49,643 bases of DNA from NCBI GenBank assembly GCA_003343995.1, contig QAKE01000064.1, forward strand, positions 1 through 49,643. Direction: 5' to 3'. The translations under genes were made by a program, and so were the position numbers. The notes under the pieces are model-generated. The model saw nothing but the letters and a program-made list of their open reading frames with translations, did not search any database and was not told where the DNA came from. Below, in pieces: positions 24,250 through 32,871 of the stretch. Origin of the DNA: Bacillota bacterium (lineage in GTDB: Bacteria; Bacillota; Clostridia; Christensenellales; Borkfalkiaceae). Numbering within the stretch: position 1 is the first letter of the stretch; the number at the start of each line of letters is the position of its first letter.

Positions 24250-26259
24250 TTAATTCAGCGCGACGTCTTTTAATTTTTCGTATTTCTCTGCGGCGACGCG
24301 TTTGATTTCATCGAGGTTTTCCCCCGATAAAAACGCTTCGTCGCTCAGTTTTTTGGCGAGGAATATCGACGCCGACGAATAACTGAGATAACCCAGATCG
24401 CTGATCGCCTTGCCGCTTTGCCGCGCGCCGAGAAAATCGCCGCCGCCGCGCATCTCGTAATCGTACTCCGCGATTTTAAAACCGTCCGCGTTGTTTTTCA
24501 ATATTTTTAAACGCTCCAGAGAATCTCCCGCCGACTGCGTGAGCAAAAAGCAAAAGCTTTCCAGATCGGAACGCCCCACCCGCCCGCGCAGCTGATGCAG
24601 CTGGGAAAGCCCGAACCGCTCTGCGTTATAGATGACCATTATGGAAGCGTTGGGCACGTCCACCCCGACCTCGATGACGGTGGTGCTGACGATCGCGTCG
24701 TATTCCCCCGCCTTGAAGGCGCGCATGATCTCCGTTTTTTCCGCGTCCTTCATCTTGCCGTGCAGCAAACAGAATTTTACGCGCGGCAGTTTAAATTCCA
24801 GCTCTTCGTAAAGCTCTTTCACGCTCATTAACGAGCCTTCTTCGTCCTCTTCGATCTTGGGACAAACGAAATAAGCCTGCCTGCCCGCGGCGACGTGCTT
24901 GGCGATGAATTGCAGCATGTCGTCGTATTTCGCGTACGGCACGATATTGGTGCGCACCGCTTTGCGTTCGGCGGGTTTATCCGCGATGGTGGATATATCC
25001 AAATCGCCGTAAAAAATCAGCGACAGCGTTCTCGGAATGGGCGTCGCGCTCATGACCAGCACGTCGGGGCAAATGCCTTTCGCGCTCAGAGCGCTCCTCT
25101 GCGCCACACCGAAACGGTGCTGTTCGTCGCATAAACAAAAGCTGAGGCGGGCAAATTCCACGTCGGATTGCAAAACGGCGTGCGTGCCAACGAGCACGTC
25201 GATTTCCCCGCTCTTCAACCGCGCTTTGATTTCCCGCTTTTCCTTCGCCCTATTCGAGCCGACGAGCAGTTCCACGCGGTATTCGGGGAAATACCGCTTC
25301 GCCAAAGCGCAGTTTTGCCGCGCCAACACTTCGGTGGGCGCGAGCATGACCGCCTGATAGCCGCTTTTAAGCGCAACGTACATGGCGGAAAGCCCCACCG
25401 CCGTTTTTCCGCTGCCAACGTCGCCCTGCACCAAACGGTTCATCACCTTTTCGCCCTTCATGTCGGCAAAAATCTCCTTGACCGCCGCTTTCTGCCCCTC
25501 GGTAAAACGGAAGGGAAAGCGATCGATAAACGCGGAAAGCTCCGCGCCGCCGCAGGAATAGCGATTGATGCGCACCTGTTCCGAACTGCCCTTAACGAGC
25601 TTGAAGGCGGAGATAAGCGCGAAATACTCCTCCGCGGCGATGCGGTCGGCGGCGGCGCTTTTTTGCGTAAAACTTTCCGGCGCGTGCACATGACAATAAC
25701 TCTGCGCCAAATCGGGCAGCTGATATTTTTTCTGCAAGGATAGCGGAATGATGCTGCGCGGCGGCGATAAAAGCAGGGCGAGCTTTACGCTTTCGCGCAC
25801 GATTTTCTGCGAAAGCGCGCCCTTCAGCGGATATTGCGGCACGATGCCTTTTAAATTGAAATTGGCGTCGATGGGTTCAAAGGAGGGATTGATCAGACTG
25901 ACCTGACCGAATTTATTCTGCACGCGCCCGTAAAAGAGATACTCCGCGTCCTCCTTCAGCTTGCCGAGCACGTACGGCTGATTGAACCAGATCGCCGTAA
26001 ACGGCTCGCCGTACTGCGAGCAATACGCCTTGACGTATTTCACGCGGCGGGCGGAAACGGGCGAGGACGGCACGTTCGTCACCTTGCCGACCGTAAGCAC
26101 CACGTCGTTATGATAACATTCTTTCAGCAGGGTGGTCCGCCGCAAATCGAGATAGGCGCGCGGAAAGAGCGCGGGTAAATCCTCCACGCGGTAAACGCCG
26201 AGTTTTGCAAACTCGCTTTCCCTTTTTTCGCTGATGCCCTTGATGCGCGTTAGTTCCAT
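24250..26259 (-). CDS. recG: ATP-dependent DNA helicase RecG
   Basis: Reverses stalled forks and branch-migrates junctions. 669 residues: N-terminal OB wedge domain, Walker A in QGDVGSGKTAVGL, the DEQH box (CLCDEQHRFGVAQR), SATPIPRT, and QLRGRVGRS in motif VI, followed by the RecG C-terminal GGGDFLGARQSG motif. Length is normal. RBS AGGGGAG. It ends the gmk-to-recG synteny block. Confidence 0.97.
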   Translation of the reverse strand: MELTRIKGISEKRESEFAKLGVYRVEDLPALFPRAYLDLRRTTLLKECYHNDVVLTVGKVTNVPSSPVSARRVKYVKAYCSQYGEPFTAIWFNQPYVLGKLKEDAEYLFYGRVQNKFGQVSLINPSFEPIDANFNLKGIVPQYPLKGALSQKIVRESVKLALLLSPPRSIIPLSLQKKYQLPDLAQSYCHVHAPESFTQKSAAADRIAAEEYFALISAFKLVKGSSEQVRINRYSCGGAELSAFIDRFPFRFTEGQKAAVKEIFADMKGEKVMNRLVQGDVGSGKTAVGLSAMYVALKSGYQAVMLAPTEVLARQNCALAKRYFPEYRVELLVGSNRAKEKREIKARLKSGEIDVLVGTHAVLQSDVEFARLSFCLCDEQHRFGVAQRSALSAKGICPDVLVMSATPIPRTLSLIFYGDLDISTIADKPAERKAVRTNIVPYAKYDDMLQFIAKHVAAGRQAYFVCPKIEEDEEGSLMSVKELYEELEFKLPRVKFCLLHGKMKDAEKTEIMRAFKAGEYDAIVSTTVIEVGVDVPNASIMVIYNAERFGLSQLHQLRGRVGRSDLESFCFLLTQSAGDSLERLKILKNNADGFKIAEYDYEMRGGGDFLGARQSGKAISDLGYLSYSSASIFLAKKLSDEAFLSGENLDEIKRVAAEKYEKLKDVALN

Positions 26260-26274
26260 ACTCCCCTTCTATCG

Positions 26275-26303
26275 AAAAAGGGAAACCGTTCCGTTTCCCT
26301 TTT
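26275..26303 (-). terminator. Hairpin between fakA and recG
   Basis: Ten-pair stem (26276-26286 region with 26293-26302) followed on the minus strand by TTTTTCG. It lies just before the recG ribosome site, so it may only partly stop transcription. Confidence 0.6.
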
Positions 26304-26306
26304 GCT

Positions 26307-27938
26307 TTATTCCAGCGCTATAAAGTAATAATAGATCGGCTGACCGCCGTAGTTGATCTCCACGTCGCAGTCGGGATACTTTTCCTGCAGCGTTCCCCTT
26401 AACTGCTCCGCGTCCTCTTCCGAAACGTCCTCCCCGTAATAGAGCGTGATGATTTCGTCCGAAACGCTTTTCAGTTTTTCCACGAGGTCGCTCACCACGT
26501 CGGCGATATTGTCGCCTTTAGAAAGGATCTTTTTGTTATCCAGCCCGATGATGTCGCCCTCCTGCAACGAAAAACCGTCGATCTTGGTGGTGCGCACCGC
26601 GTAAGTAACCTGCCCCGCCGTAACGTTGTCGAGCGAATGGATCATGTTCGCCTTGTTTTCCTCCGCGCTCACTTCGGGATCGAAGGCAAGCGCCGCGGCA
26701 AAGCCCTGCGGAATATTCTTTGTGGGTATGACGTGAATGGTTCTGCCCTCCACGAGGGATTTCGCCTGTTCCGCCGCCAAAATAATGTTCTTGTTGTTGG
26801 GTAAAACGAAAATCGTATCGGCATTGATGCGCTGCGCCGCGTCCGCAATACTGCTGGCGCTGGGATTCATCGACTGTCCGCCTTCGATGATGCCGTCCAC
26901 GGTGAGGTCGCGGAAGATTTCCGAAATGCCCTCGCCCGCGGAGATGGCGAGCATCGCCATGTCTTTCTTTTCCGCTTCGTATTTCTTTTTCAGCTCGCGG
27001 TTCTGTTCGAGCATGTTTTCGATTTTGACTTTATCGAGTTCGCCGAGTTCCAACGCGTAGGAAAGCGCAACCCCCGGCTTGTTGGTGTGCACGTGCACTT
27101 TCACCAACTCCAGATCGCCGATAACAATAACGCAGTCGCCCAAAGCCATCAGCTTTTCGCGCAGTTTTTCGATGTCGGCAAGCGTGGTCTTTTTATTGAT
27201 ATTGATGATGAAAAATTCCGTACAGTAGGCAAATTCGATGACGCCGAGGCTCATGATATCGGCGTGCTCCATCGCGGTGTCGACCGATTTCGCGTCGTTG
27301 ACGACGATATTGCCCCCGACCTCTTCGCCCATCAGCGCTTTGTACATGCCTTCGTACAGGCACATCAGCCCTTTGCCTCCCGCGTCCACGACGCCGGCTT
27401 TTTTCAAAACGGGCAGAAGTTCGGGCGTGAGCTCCACCGTTTCGTTGCCCTTGGCGATGAGTTCCGGCAAAAACAGCTCGAAATCCTTAAACTTGGACTT
27501 TACCTGCACGGCGTGCTCGCCGACGGCGCGCGCCACCGTGAGCATCGTGCCTTCCTTGGGCTTGCTGACCGCGCCGTACGCGACCTTGGCGCCGTTTTGC
27601 AGCGCGAGCGCGAAGAGCTTGGAATCGATGATCTGCGCCTCTTTGATGCTGTTGCAAAAGCCCCTTAACACCTGCGATAAGATGACGCCGGAGTTGCCCC
27701 GCGCGCCGCGCAGAGCGCCTTTGGAAACGGCCTCCGCGATGTCGTAAATACTGTTGCTGTTACAATTGAGCAGTTCTTTTATCGCCGATTGAATGGTGAG
27801 CGACATATTCGTGCCGGTGTCGCCGTCCGGCACGGGGAACACGTTCAGAGAATCTATCGTTACCCGATTTATATCGAGGAGCTTTGCCGCCGTGATGAAC
27901 ATATTTTTCAGCATAGCCCCGTTTATGGTTTTCTGCAT
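26307..27938 (-). CDS. fakA: Fatty acid kinase ATP-binding subunit FakA (YloV)
   Basis: Phosphorylates FakB-bound fatty acids. 543 residues: N-terminal DhaL domain with the ATP/Mg motif VFPVPDGDTGTNMSLT, KGALRGARGNSGVILSQ and VDAGGKGLM; a middle domain with a conserved VHVHTNKPG stretch; and a C-terminal EDD-like domain ending ALE. Same position as yloV in Bacillus, directly after the asp23 gene. A DegV/FakB-type partner is at 22.5 kb. Confidence 0.95.
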   Translation of the reverse strand: MQKTINGAMLKNMFITAAKLLDINRVTIDSLNVFPVPDGDTGTNMSLTIQSAIKELLNCNSNSIYDIAEAVSKGALRGARGNSGVILSQVLRGFCNSIKEAQIIDSKLFALALQNGAKVAYGAVSKPKEGTMLTVARAVGEHAVQVKSKFKDFELFLPELIAKGNETVELTPELLPVLKKAGVVDAGGKGLMCLYEGMYKALMGEEVGGNIVVNDAKSVDTAMEHADIMSLGVIEFAYCTEFFIININKKTTLADIEKLREKLMALGDCVIVIGDLELVKVHVHTNKPGVALSYALELGELDKVKIENMLEQNRELKKKYEAEKKDMAMLAISAGEGISEIFRDLTVDGIIEGGQSMNPSASSIADAAQRINADTIFVLPNNKNIILAAEQAKSLVEGRTIHVIPTKNIPQGFAAALAFDPEVSAEENKANMIHSLDNVTAGQVTYAVRTTKIDGFSLQEGDIIGLDNKKILSKGDNIADVVSDLVEKLKSVSDEIITLYYGEDVSEEDAEQLRGTLQEKYPDCDVEINYGGQPIYYYFIALE

Positions 27939-28033
27939 TATATACCTCTTCGTAAAGTTGTGATTGAATTGATTTCAGACACGACAAAATCGCCATTTAA
28001 CCCTTTCGTTAAATCGCGTTTTCTGCCGCTCTT

Positions 28034-28384
28034 TTAAAGTTTTACGCCTTTGATGTTTACGTTGACCGTATCCACCAGCATACCGGTAAACCGTTCCACC
28101 CGATATTTTACGAATTCCTTGAGTGCTTCCGCAACCGCCTTGATGGAAACGCCGTGTTTCACGATAACGTGCACGTCGATAAATATCCGATCTCCGCTCG
28201 TTTTGATGCGGACGCCTTTTACCGTATTTTTGCGCGTAAAAAGAGCGGTTATGGAATCGAGCATGCTATACGGCACAAACTCCACGATGCCGTAACACTC
28301 CAGCGAGGTGTAATATACAAAGTTGGCTATTGCCTCATCCGTTATACTGATTTCGCCGTAGATGTTGTTCGTATTTACAGACAT
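28034..28384 (-). CDS. Asp23/Gls24-family protein (YloU-like)
   Basis: 116 residues with the Asp23 core: ISITDEAIANFVYYTSLE, VKGVRIKTSGDRIFIDVHVIVK and a C-terminal VNVNIKGVKL. These proteins sit at the membrane and are linked to envelope homeostasis. The gene lies just upstream of fakA as in Bacillus; about 95 bases separate them. Its own promoter is clear. Confidence 0.93.
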   Translation of the reverse strand: MSVNTNNIYGEISITDEAIANFVYYTSLECYGIVEFVPYSMLDSITALFTRKNTVKGVRIKTSGDRIFIDVHVIVKHGVSIKAVAEALKEFVKYRVERFTGMLVDTVNVNIKGVKL

Positions 28385-28413
28385 AACCGACCGCCCTTGT
28401 TTTGTTTACTTTA

Positions 28414-28442
28414 ATTTTACAATAAAATCGCCCGTTTGGCAA
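28414..28442 (-). promoter_or_regulatory. Promoter of asp23-fakA
   Basis: Minus strand: TTGCCA (28437-28442), 17 bases, TAAAAT (28414-28419). Confidence 0.7.
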
Positions 28443-28522
28443 CCATATTATTTAATCTTTTTCAATTTTCGCCGCGAATTTTGACAGTTTTTAAAAAATT
28501 TCGCTTTTCCGCTTATTTTTCC

Positions 28523-28551
28523 TTGATTTTTTTTATGTTTTATGATAGAGT
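28523..28551 (+). promoter_or_regulatory. Possible promoter of rpmB
   Basis: TTGATT (28523-28528), 17 bases, TAGAGT (28546-28551). The -10 is imperfect, so the exact hexamer is uncertain. Confidence 0.5.
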
Positions 28552-28599
28552 ATCTATGCTGAAAATTCAGAAACAACCTTATTTACGGAGGCGAAAAAT

Positions 28600-28791
28600 A
28601 TGTCCAGAGTATGCAGCGTTTGCAATAAAGGAAAACTTTCCGGCAACTTAGTGAGCCATTCCAACCGCAAAACCCCGCGCCAATACAGCGCGAACTTGCA
28701 GAAGGTGAAAGTGAAAAACGCAGACGGCACCGTTTCTTCCGAATACGTGTGCGCCCGTTGCTTGAAGAGCGGCAAAGTGGAAAGAGCGTAA
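28600..28791 (+). CDS. rpmB: 50S ribosomal protein L28
   Basis: 63 residues, zinc-ribbon (C+) form with cysteine pairs CSVCNKG and CARCLKSG. The central NRKTPRQYSANLQKVKVK stretch is diagnostic. GGAGG precedes the ATG. It is transcribed against its neighbours asp23 and spoVM, and has its own terminator. Confidence 0.97.
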   Translation: MSRVCSVCNKGKLSGNLVSHSNRKTPRQYSANLQKVKVKNADGTVSSEYVCARCLKSGKVERA

Positions 28792-28815
28792 AACAAATCC
28801 TCTGTTTGTAGACAC

Positions 28816-28845
28816 GGCGGTTGCGCGATGCGTAACCGTCTTTTT
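28816..28845 (+). terminator. Terminator of rpmB
   Basis: Ten-pair stem (28816-28825 with 28831-28840), loop CGATG, then TTTTT. Confidence 0.85.
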
Positions 28846-28873
28846 ACGTACTTAATTTCCCCGTTGAAACAAG

Positions 28874-28904
28874 AAAAGCGGTTGCTCACATTGCAACCGC
28901 TTTT
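28874..28904. terminator. Hairpin overlapping the end of spoVM, terminator-like both ways
   Basis: Perfect 12-pair stem (28874-28885 with 28893-28904) with A/T flanks. The spoVM stop codon (28886-28888) lies in its loop. Confidence 0.7.
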
Positions 28905-28990
28905 GTTCCGCCTTTTTTCGCCTTGTTCCTGAAAATCAATCTCAAAATCCGGCGCACCGCTTTGGGCGGTTTGATGCAACATATCTTCAT
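28886..28990 (-). CDS. spoVM: Stage V sporulation protein M (short ORF)
   Basis: A 34-residue peptide starting MKICCIKPPKAVRRILRLIF. The MK-hydrophobic-IKPPK start and the following Arg-rich amphipathic helix match SpoVM, which binds the convex forespore membrane and anchors SpoIVA for coat assembly. AAGGAG lies six bases before the ATG. It sits between rpmB and rpe, exactly where spoVM sits in Bacillus. It is longer than the 26-residue Bacillus form by a basic tail (KAKKGGTKAVAM). The longer overlapping reading frame on this strand is a different frame and looks non-coding. Confidence 0.82.
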   Translation of the reverse strand: MKICCIKPPKAVRRILRLIFRNKAKKGGTKAVAM

Positions 28991-29040
28991 AGCCACTCCT
29001 TCCGTTTCGCAAAATCGCAAAACAACGGTTATTCACTATT

Positions 29041-29068
29041 AGTATATGTCGCCGCACCTTCGTTATGA
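29041..29068 (-). promoter_or_regulatory. Possible sigma-E-type promoter of spoVM
   Basis: Minus strand: TCATAAC (29062-29068), 13 bases, CATATACT (29041-29048). It resembles the mother-cell sigma-E pattern with one change in the -10. Leader about 44 bases. Confidence 0.4.
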
Positions 29069-29093
29069 CAGTTTTCGCCCCCCGCGCCTGTCC

Positions 29094-29750
29094 TTAAATT
29101 CCCTTGAGATTTTTTATGGCGCGCGCCCTGTCCTCCGCTTTGAACACCGCACTTCCCGCCACCAGAACGTCCGCGCCGAGCGCGTGGATTTTCGCCGCGT
29201 TTTCCTCGGTAACGCCGCCGTCCACTTCCAGAAGGACGGCGTTTTTTTGCGCTTTTATCGCCTCGGCGAGCCGCTGAATTTTAACGCCGACTTCCTCGAT
29301 GTATTTCTGCCCGCCGAACCCCGGATAAACGCCCATCACGAGCAGCATATCGCAAAACTCTATCACGCGTTCCGCCCGCTCCGCGGGCGTATCGGGATTG
29401 ATGACGACGCCGCTTTTTACGCCGAACGAACGTATGAGCTCCAGCGTTTCCCGCGTTTTTTCCCCGCACGCCTCGGCGTGCACGGTAATGTAATCCGCCC
29501 CCGCTTTCGCAAAACGCCCGACGTATTTCCACGGCTCGACGATCATGAGGTGCACGTCCAGCGGCAGCGCGGTGTGTTTGCGTATATCCTCCACCATTTT
29601 GATGCCGAACGTGATGTTGGGAACGAACACGCCGTCCATCACGTCCACGTGAATCAGATCCGCCCCGCAACGCTGCAAGGAGGCGACCTCTTCGCCCATT
29701 TTCGCAAAATCCGCGGAAAGAATGGACGGGGCGATTTTTACGTTACTCAT
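29094..29750 (-). CDS. rpe: Ribulose-phosphate 3-epimerase
   Basis: Interconverts ribulose 5-phosphate and xylulose 5-phosphate in the pentose phosphate pathway. 218-residue TIM barrel with APSILSADF, the metal site HVDVMDGVFVPN, DVHLMI, the phosphate loop PGFGGQKY and LEVDGGV. The usual MSVNPGFGGQ reads MGVYPGFGGQ here. It overlaps the rsgA end by eight bases. Confidence 0.96.
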   Translation of the reverse strand: MSNVKIAPSILSADFAKMGEEVASLQRCGADLIHVDVMDGVFVPNITFGIKMVEDIRKHTALPLDVHLMIVEPWKYVGRFAKAGADYITVHAEACGEKTRETLELIRSFGVKSGVVINPDTPAERAERVIEFCDMLLVMGVYPGFGGQKYIEEVGVKIQRLAEAIKAQKNAVLLEVDGGVTEENAAKIHALGADVLVAGSAVFKAEDRARAIKNLKGI

Positions 29751-30579
29751 ACTTTTTTCTCTCCTTTAACTGCTTTAATATTTCGAGATAGCGTTGATAG
29801 CGCTCGGGGGAAATTTCCCCGTTACGCGCAAGCTCCGCGATCGCGCAATCGGGTTCTCCCGCGTGCAGACAGCCGCGGAATTTACATTCGTTCAGGTGCG
29901 CTTCGAATTCCGGATAATACCGTGCGAGCTCCGTTTCGTCCATATCCGTTTCCAACACGGCAAACCCCGGCGTATCGACGATTTTCCACTCGCCGAAGGT
30001 GTAGATGTTGGAAAAGGTCGTCGTGTGTCTGCCGCGCCCGATCACGCTCAGATCCCCCACCTTCAGCGACGTGCCGAACATGGCGTTGACCAAAGAGGAC
30101 TTCCCCACGGCGGACTGCCCCGCGAACGCGGTGAGCCTGCCCTTGAGACGATTTTTGAGCGCGCCGAGATTTACCCCCTGCTCCGCGGAAACGGAAAACA
30201 CCTCTATGCCCGCGCCCTTGTATTCTTTTTCCACTTTTTCATAGATTTCCTCGCCCAAATCGTTTTTATTGACGACAAAAATCACCTCTACGCCCTCTTT
30301 TTCCGCGGACACGAGCAATTTATCGAGCATTAAAAAATCCGGTTTCGGCTGCGCGGAAAGCACCGCCGCGATCAGTTCCACGTTGGCGACGCTCGGTCTG
30401 ACGAAACGCGAAACGCGCGGCAGAACGCAGGAAATCGCGCCGTTTGCAAACTCCACGTTATCCCCCACCAGAATTTCCGTTTTTCCCTTCATTTTTCCGC
30501 GGGCGACGAGGCGGAAAGTTTCCTCCCCGCTCTTTACGAAATACTCGCTGCCGTGCGATTTGACGACCTGTCCTTTCAA
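29743..30579 (-). CDS. rsgA: Ribosome small subunit-dependent GTPase RsgA
   Basis: Checks late 30S maturation. 278 residues: OB domain, then a circularly permuted GTPase with the order G4 (VVNKNDL), G1 (AGQSAVGKSSLVNAM), G3 (VDTPGFAV), and a C-terminal zinc knuckle CKFRGCLHAGEPDC. I choose TTG at 30579: it has GGAGA six bases ahead and overlaps the rlmN stop as TTGA. An ATG 15 codons upstream lies inside rlmN and lacks support. Confidence 0.94.
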   Translation of the reverse strand: MKGQVVKSHGSEYFVKSGEETFRLVARGKMKGKTEILVGDNVEFANGAISCVLPRVSRFVRPSVANVELIAAVLSAQPKPDFLMLDKLLVSAEKEGVEVIFVVNKNDLGEEIYEKVEKEYKGAGIEVFSVSAEQGVNLGALKNRLKGRLTAFAGQSAVGKSSLVNAMFGTSLKVGDLSVIGRGRHTTTFSNIYTFGEWKIVDTPGFAVLETDMDETELARYYPEFEAHLNECKFRGCLHAGEPDCAIAELARNGEISPERYQRYLEILKQLKERKKYE

Positions 30580-31625
30580 AGCGATTCTCCGTTTTCGATA
30601 TATTTTTGCCGCAGCTGACCGCACGCGCCGTCTATATCCGCGCCCATTCTGCGGCGCAGCGTGGCGGAAAGCCCGCCCTTTTCCAAAAGCCCCAAAAACG
30701 AATAGGCGCTTTTATCGGTCGCCGCGCGCAAATCGCGCTCCTTCACTTCGTTCAGTCGGATAAGATTGACGTGGCACGGCTTGCCTTTCAGCAGGGCGAC
30801 GAGCGCGTCGGCGTGGCGTTTCGTATCGTTTTCGCCGGCGATCAGCACGTACTCGAAGATGAACCTTCTTCCCGTCAGGGAAAAGTAGCGTTCGCAGGCT
30901 TTCAGAATTTCCTTTATGCCGTATTTTTTCGCCACCGGCATGATTTTTTTCCGCTCCTCGTCGAAGGGCGAATGCAGGGAGATCGTGAGGTTGACGGGGA
31001 GTTTTTCCTCCGCGAACCGCTCCATTCTATCGACCAATCCGCAGGTGGAAAGGCTGACATTTCTTAAACTGACGTTCAGCCCGCCCTTTGCGGAGAGATT
31101 ATTTAAAAATCGAATTACGTTGTCGTAATTATCCAGCGGCTCGCCGCTGCCCATGAGCACGACATTGGTGACTTTGCGCGTTTGAATATTGCCGCCCTCC
31201 GCCGCGTTGACGGCGGTAATTTGACCTAAAATCTCCCCTGCGGTGAGATTGCGCACCAAGCCGTGCAGACCGGACGCGCAAAACGCGCAGTTCATGCGGC
31301 AGCCCACCTGCGTGGAAACGCACTGCGTGTTGCCGTATTTATAGCGCATCAAAACGCCCTCCACCACGTTGCCGTCCTGCAAGGCGAAAAGATATTTTTT
31401 CGTGCCGTCCGCGCTTTCCAGCGTTTCGATGATTTTCGCCGGCGAGGCGAAATACCGTTCGGAAAGCTCCGCGCGCAATGCCTTCGGCAGGTTGCTCATT
31501 TCCTCGAAGGAAAGATTGTTGTGCAACGCGGAAAACACCTGCGACGCGCGGTACGCGGGCTGACCGAGTTGTGCAAAAATCCCTTTCAGCTCCTCTTCGG
31601 AGCAATCGAGCAAGACGTCTTTCAC
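30576..31625 (-). CDS. rlmN: 23S rRNA / tRNA adenine-C2 methyltransferase RlmN
   Basis: Radical-SAM enzyme that methylates A2503 of 23S rRNA and A37 of some tRNAs. 349 residues. The [4Fe-4S] triad is in GCRMNCAFCASG, the SAM-binding GSGEPL follows, and the methyl-carrying Cys is in DGACGQL near the end. Coupled to rsgA. prpC and prkC, which lie between the two in Bacillus, are missing. Confidence 0.96.
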   Translation of the reverse strand: MKDVLLDCSEEELKGIFAQLGQPAYRASQVFSALHNNLSFEEMSNLPKALRAELSERYFASPAKIIETLESADGTKKYLFALQDGNVVEGVLMRYKYGNTQCVSTQVGCRMNCAFCASGLHGLVRNLTAGEILGQITAVNAAEGGNIQTRKVTNVVLMGSGEPLDNYDNVIRFLNNLSAKGGLNVSLRNVSLSTCGLVDRMERFAEEKLPVNLTISLHSPFDEERKKIMPVAKKYGIKEILKACERYFSLTGRRFIFEYVLIAGENDTKRHADALVALLKGKPCHVNLIRLNEVKERDLRAATDKSAYSFLGLLEKGGLSATLRRRMGADIDGACGQLRQKYIENGESL

Positions 31626-31629
31626 GGTT

Positions 31630-32871
31630 TTATCCCTTCTTTTTCAGCTTTGCGATAAAAAATCCGCCGCCCGAGCTGTCCGGCAAAAACTGCAGTCCGC
31701 AGCTTTTCTTTTCGTGCGCGAGGGGGCTTGAAAGCGCGCAAAGCTCGAAATCTTCGTTGCGCTTTAAAAAATCTTCCACGTTCTCGGAATTTTCCTCCCC
31801 GAAAAAGGAACATGTGGAATAATACAGAAAACCGCCGTTTTTGACGTACGCGGCGCAATTTTGCAATATGGAGCGCTGCAAGGCGACGAGTTCCGCGAGG
31901 TTTCGCTCCTCTTTGTTCAGCTTGATGTCGGGATTTTCAAACGCCACGCCGAACCCCGAACACGGCACGTCGCACAACACGGCGTCGAACGCGCCGACGA
32001 ACCGCTCCGTCCGTTTGGAGGAATCGGAAACTACGACTTCGACGTTATCGACGCCCATGCGCCGCGCGTACGATTCGATGAGCTTTGCGCGGTGCTCGTG
32101 CAATTCGCAGGCGACTATCTTTTGAAACCGGCGGGAAAGATTTACGCTTTTTCCGCCCGGCGCGGCACAGGCGTCGAGCAGTTTTTCCCCGCCTTCCACC
32201 GCCGCGCAGATCGCCGCCGAACCGACGCTCTGATAGGTGTAAATTCCCCTGTCGTAATCTTCGTTGCGCAGAAAATTTTTCACGGTAAAGGTGTTTTCAA
32301 AGGGCGTTTTTTTAAATTCCGCGCGGCGCGAGGAGAGGTATTCTTCCCCGTCGCCTTCGTAAAACACCAACGTCGTATCCCCGCCCTGCGCCGATAAAAT
32401 GCTCTCCGCGCGGCTTTCGCCGTACTCGCCGATCAGTCGGCGCACCGCAAATTCGGGAAAGGAATACCGCACGCACAGCCGCTTTATGTTATCCTGCGGC
32501 AAGGGGATTTCCTTTTCGGAAAACCGCCGCAAAAGAGCGTTTACATAGCCGCTGACGCCGCCTTTTCCCAGCTTTTTGACGAGCTCCACCGCGTTGTCGA
32601 TGACGGCATACGGATGCTTTTTGAGATATTTGATGTGATACATGGCGATTTTAAGCACCGTTCTCACCGCCGCTTTGGGGTTTTTGGGGCTTAAAACCGA
32701 AATGTAATAGCCGAGCGCCGCGTCGTTATCGAGTACGCCGTAACAGGTTTTCACGATGATCGGACGGTTTTTTTCCTCGACGGGCGTGTCGGCAAGCGCT
32801 TGCTTTAAATACGCTTTTTCCGAATACACCTTGTTCAGCACGCAATAACAGTCATAAAAAAGCGTCAGCAT
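31630..32871 (-). CDS. rsmB: 16S rRNA cytosine-C5 methyltransferase RsmB
   Basis: Methylates C967 of 16S rRNA. 413 residues: N-terminal NusB-like helical domain (YCVLNKVYSEKAYLKQAL) and a methyltransferase domain with LDACAAPGGKSVNLS, the first catalytic Cys in DVPCSGFGV, and the second in YSTCSFFGEEN. It overlaps fmt by seven bases. Confidence 0.95.
   Translation of the reverse strand: MLTLFYDCYCVLNKVYSEKAYLKQALADTPVEEKNRPIIVKTCYGVLDNDAALGYYISVLSPKNPKAAVRTVLKIAMYHIKYLKKHPYAVIDNAVELVKKLGKGGVSGYVNALLRRFSEKEIPLPQDNIKRLCVRYSFPEFAVRRLIGEYGESRAESILSAQGGDTTLVFYEGDGEEYLSSRRAEFKKTPFENTFTVKNFLRNEDYDRGIYTYQSVGSAAICAAVEGGEKLLDACAAPGGKSVNLSRRFQKIVACELHEHRAKLIESYARRMGVDNVEVVVSDSSKRTERFVGAFDAVLCDVPCSGFGVAFENPDIKLNKEERNLAELVALQRSILQNCAAYVKNGGFLYYSTCSFFGEENSENVEDFLKRNEDFELCALSSPLAHEKKSCGLQFLPDSSGGGFFIAKLKKKG

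Noticed and set aside
28554..29057. 167-codon minus-strand frame between rpmB and rpe
   Set aside because: It runs antisense through rpmB and two hairpins; the 34-codon spoVM in another frame has the ribosome site, the motif and the conserved position.
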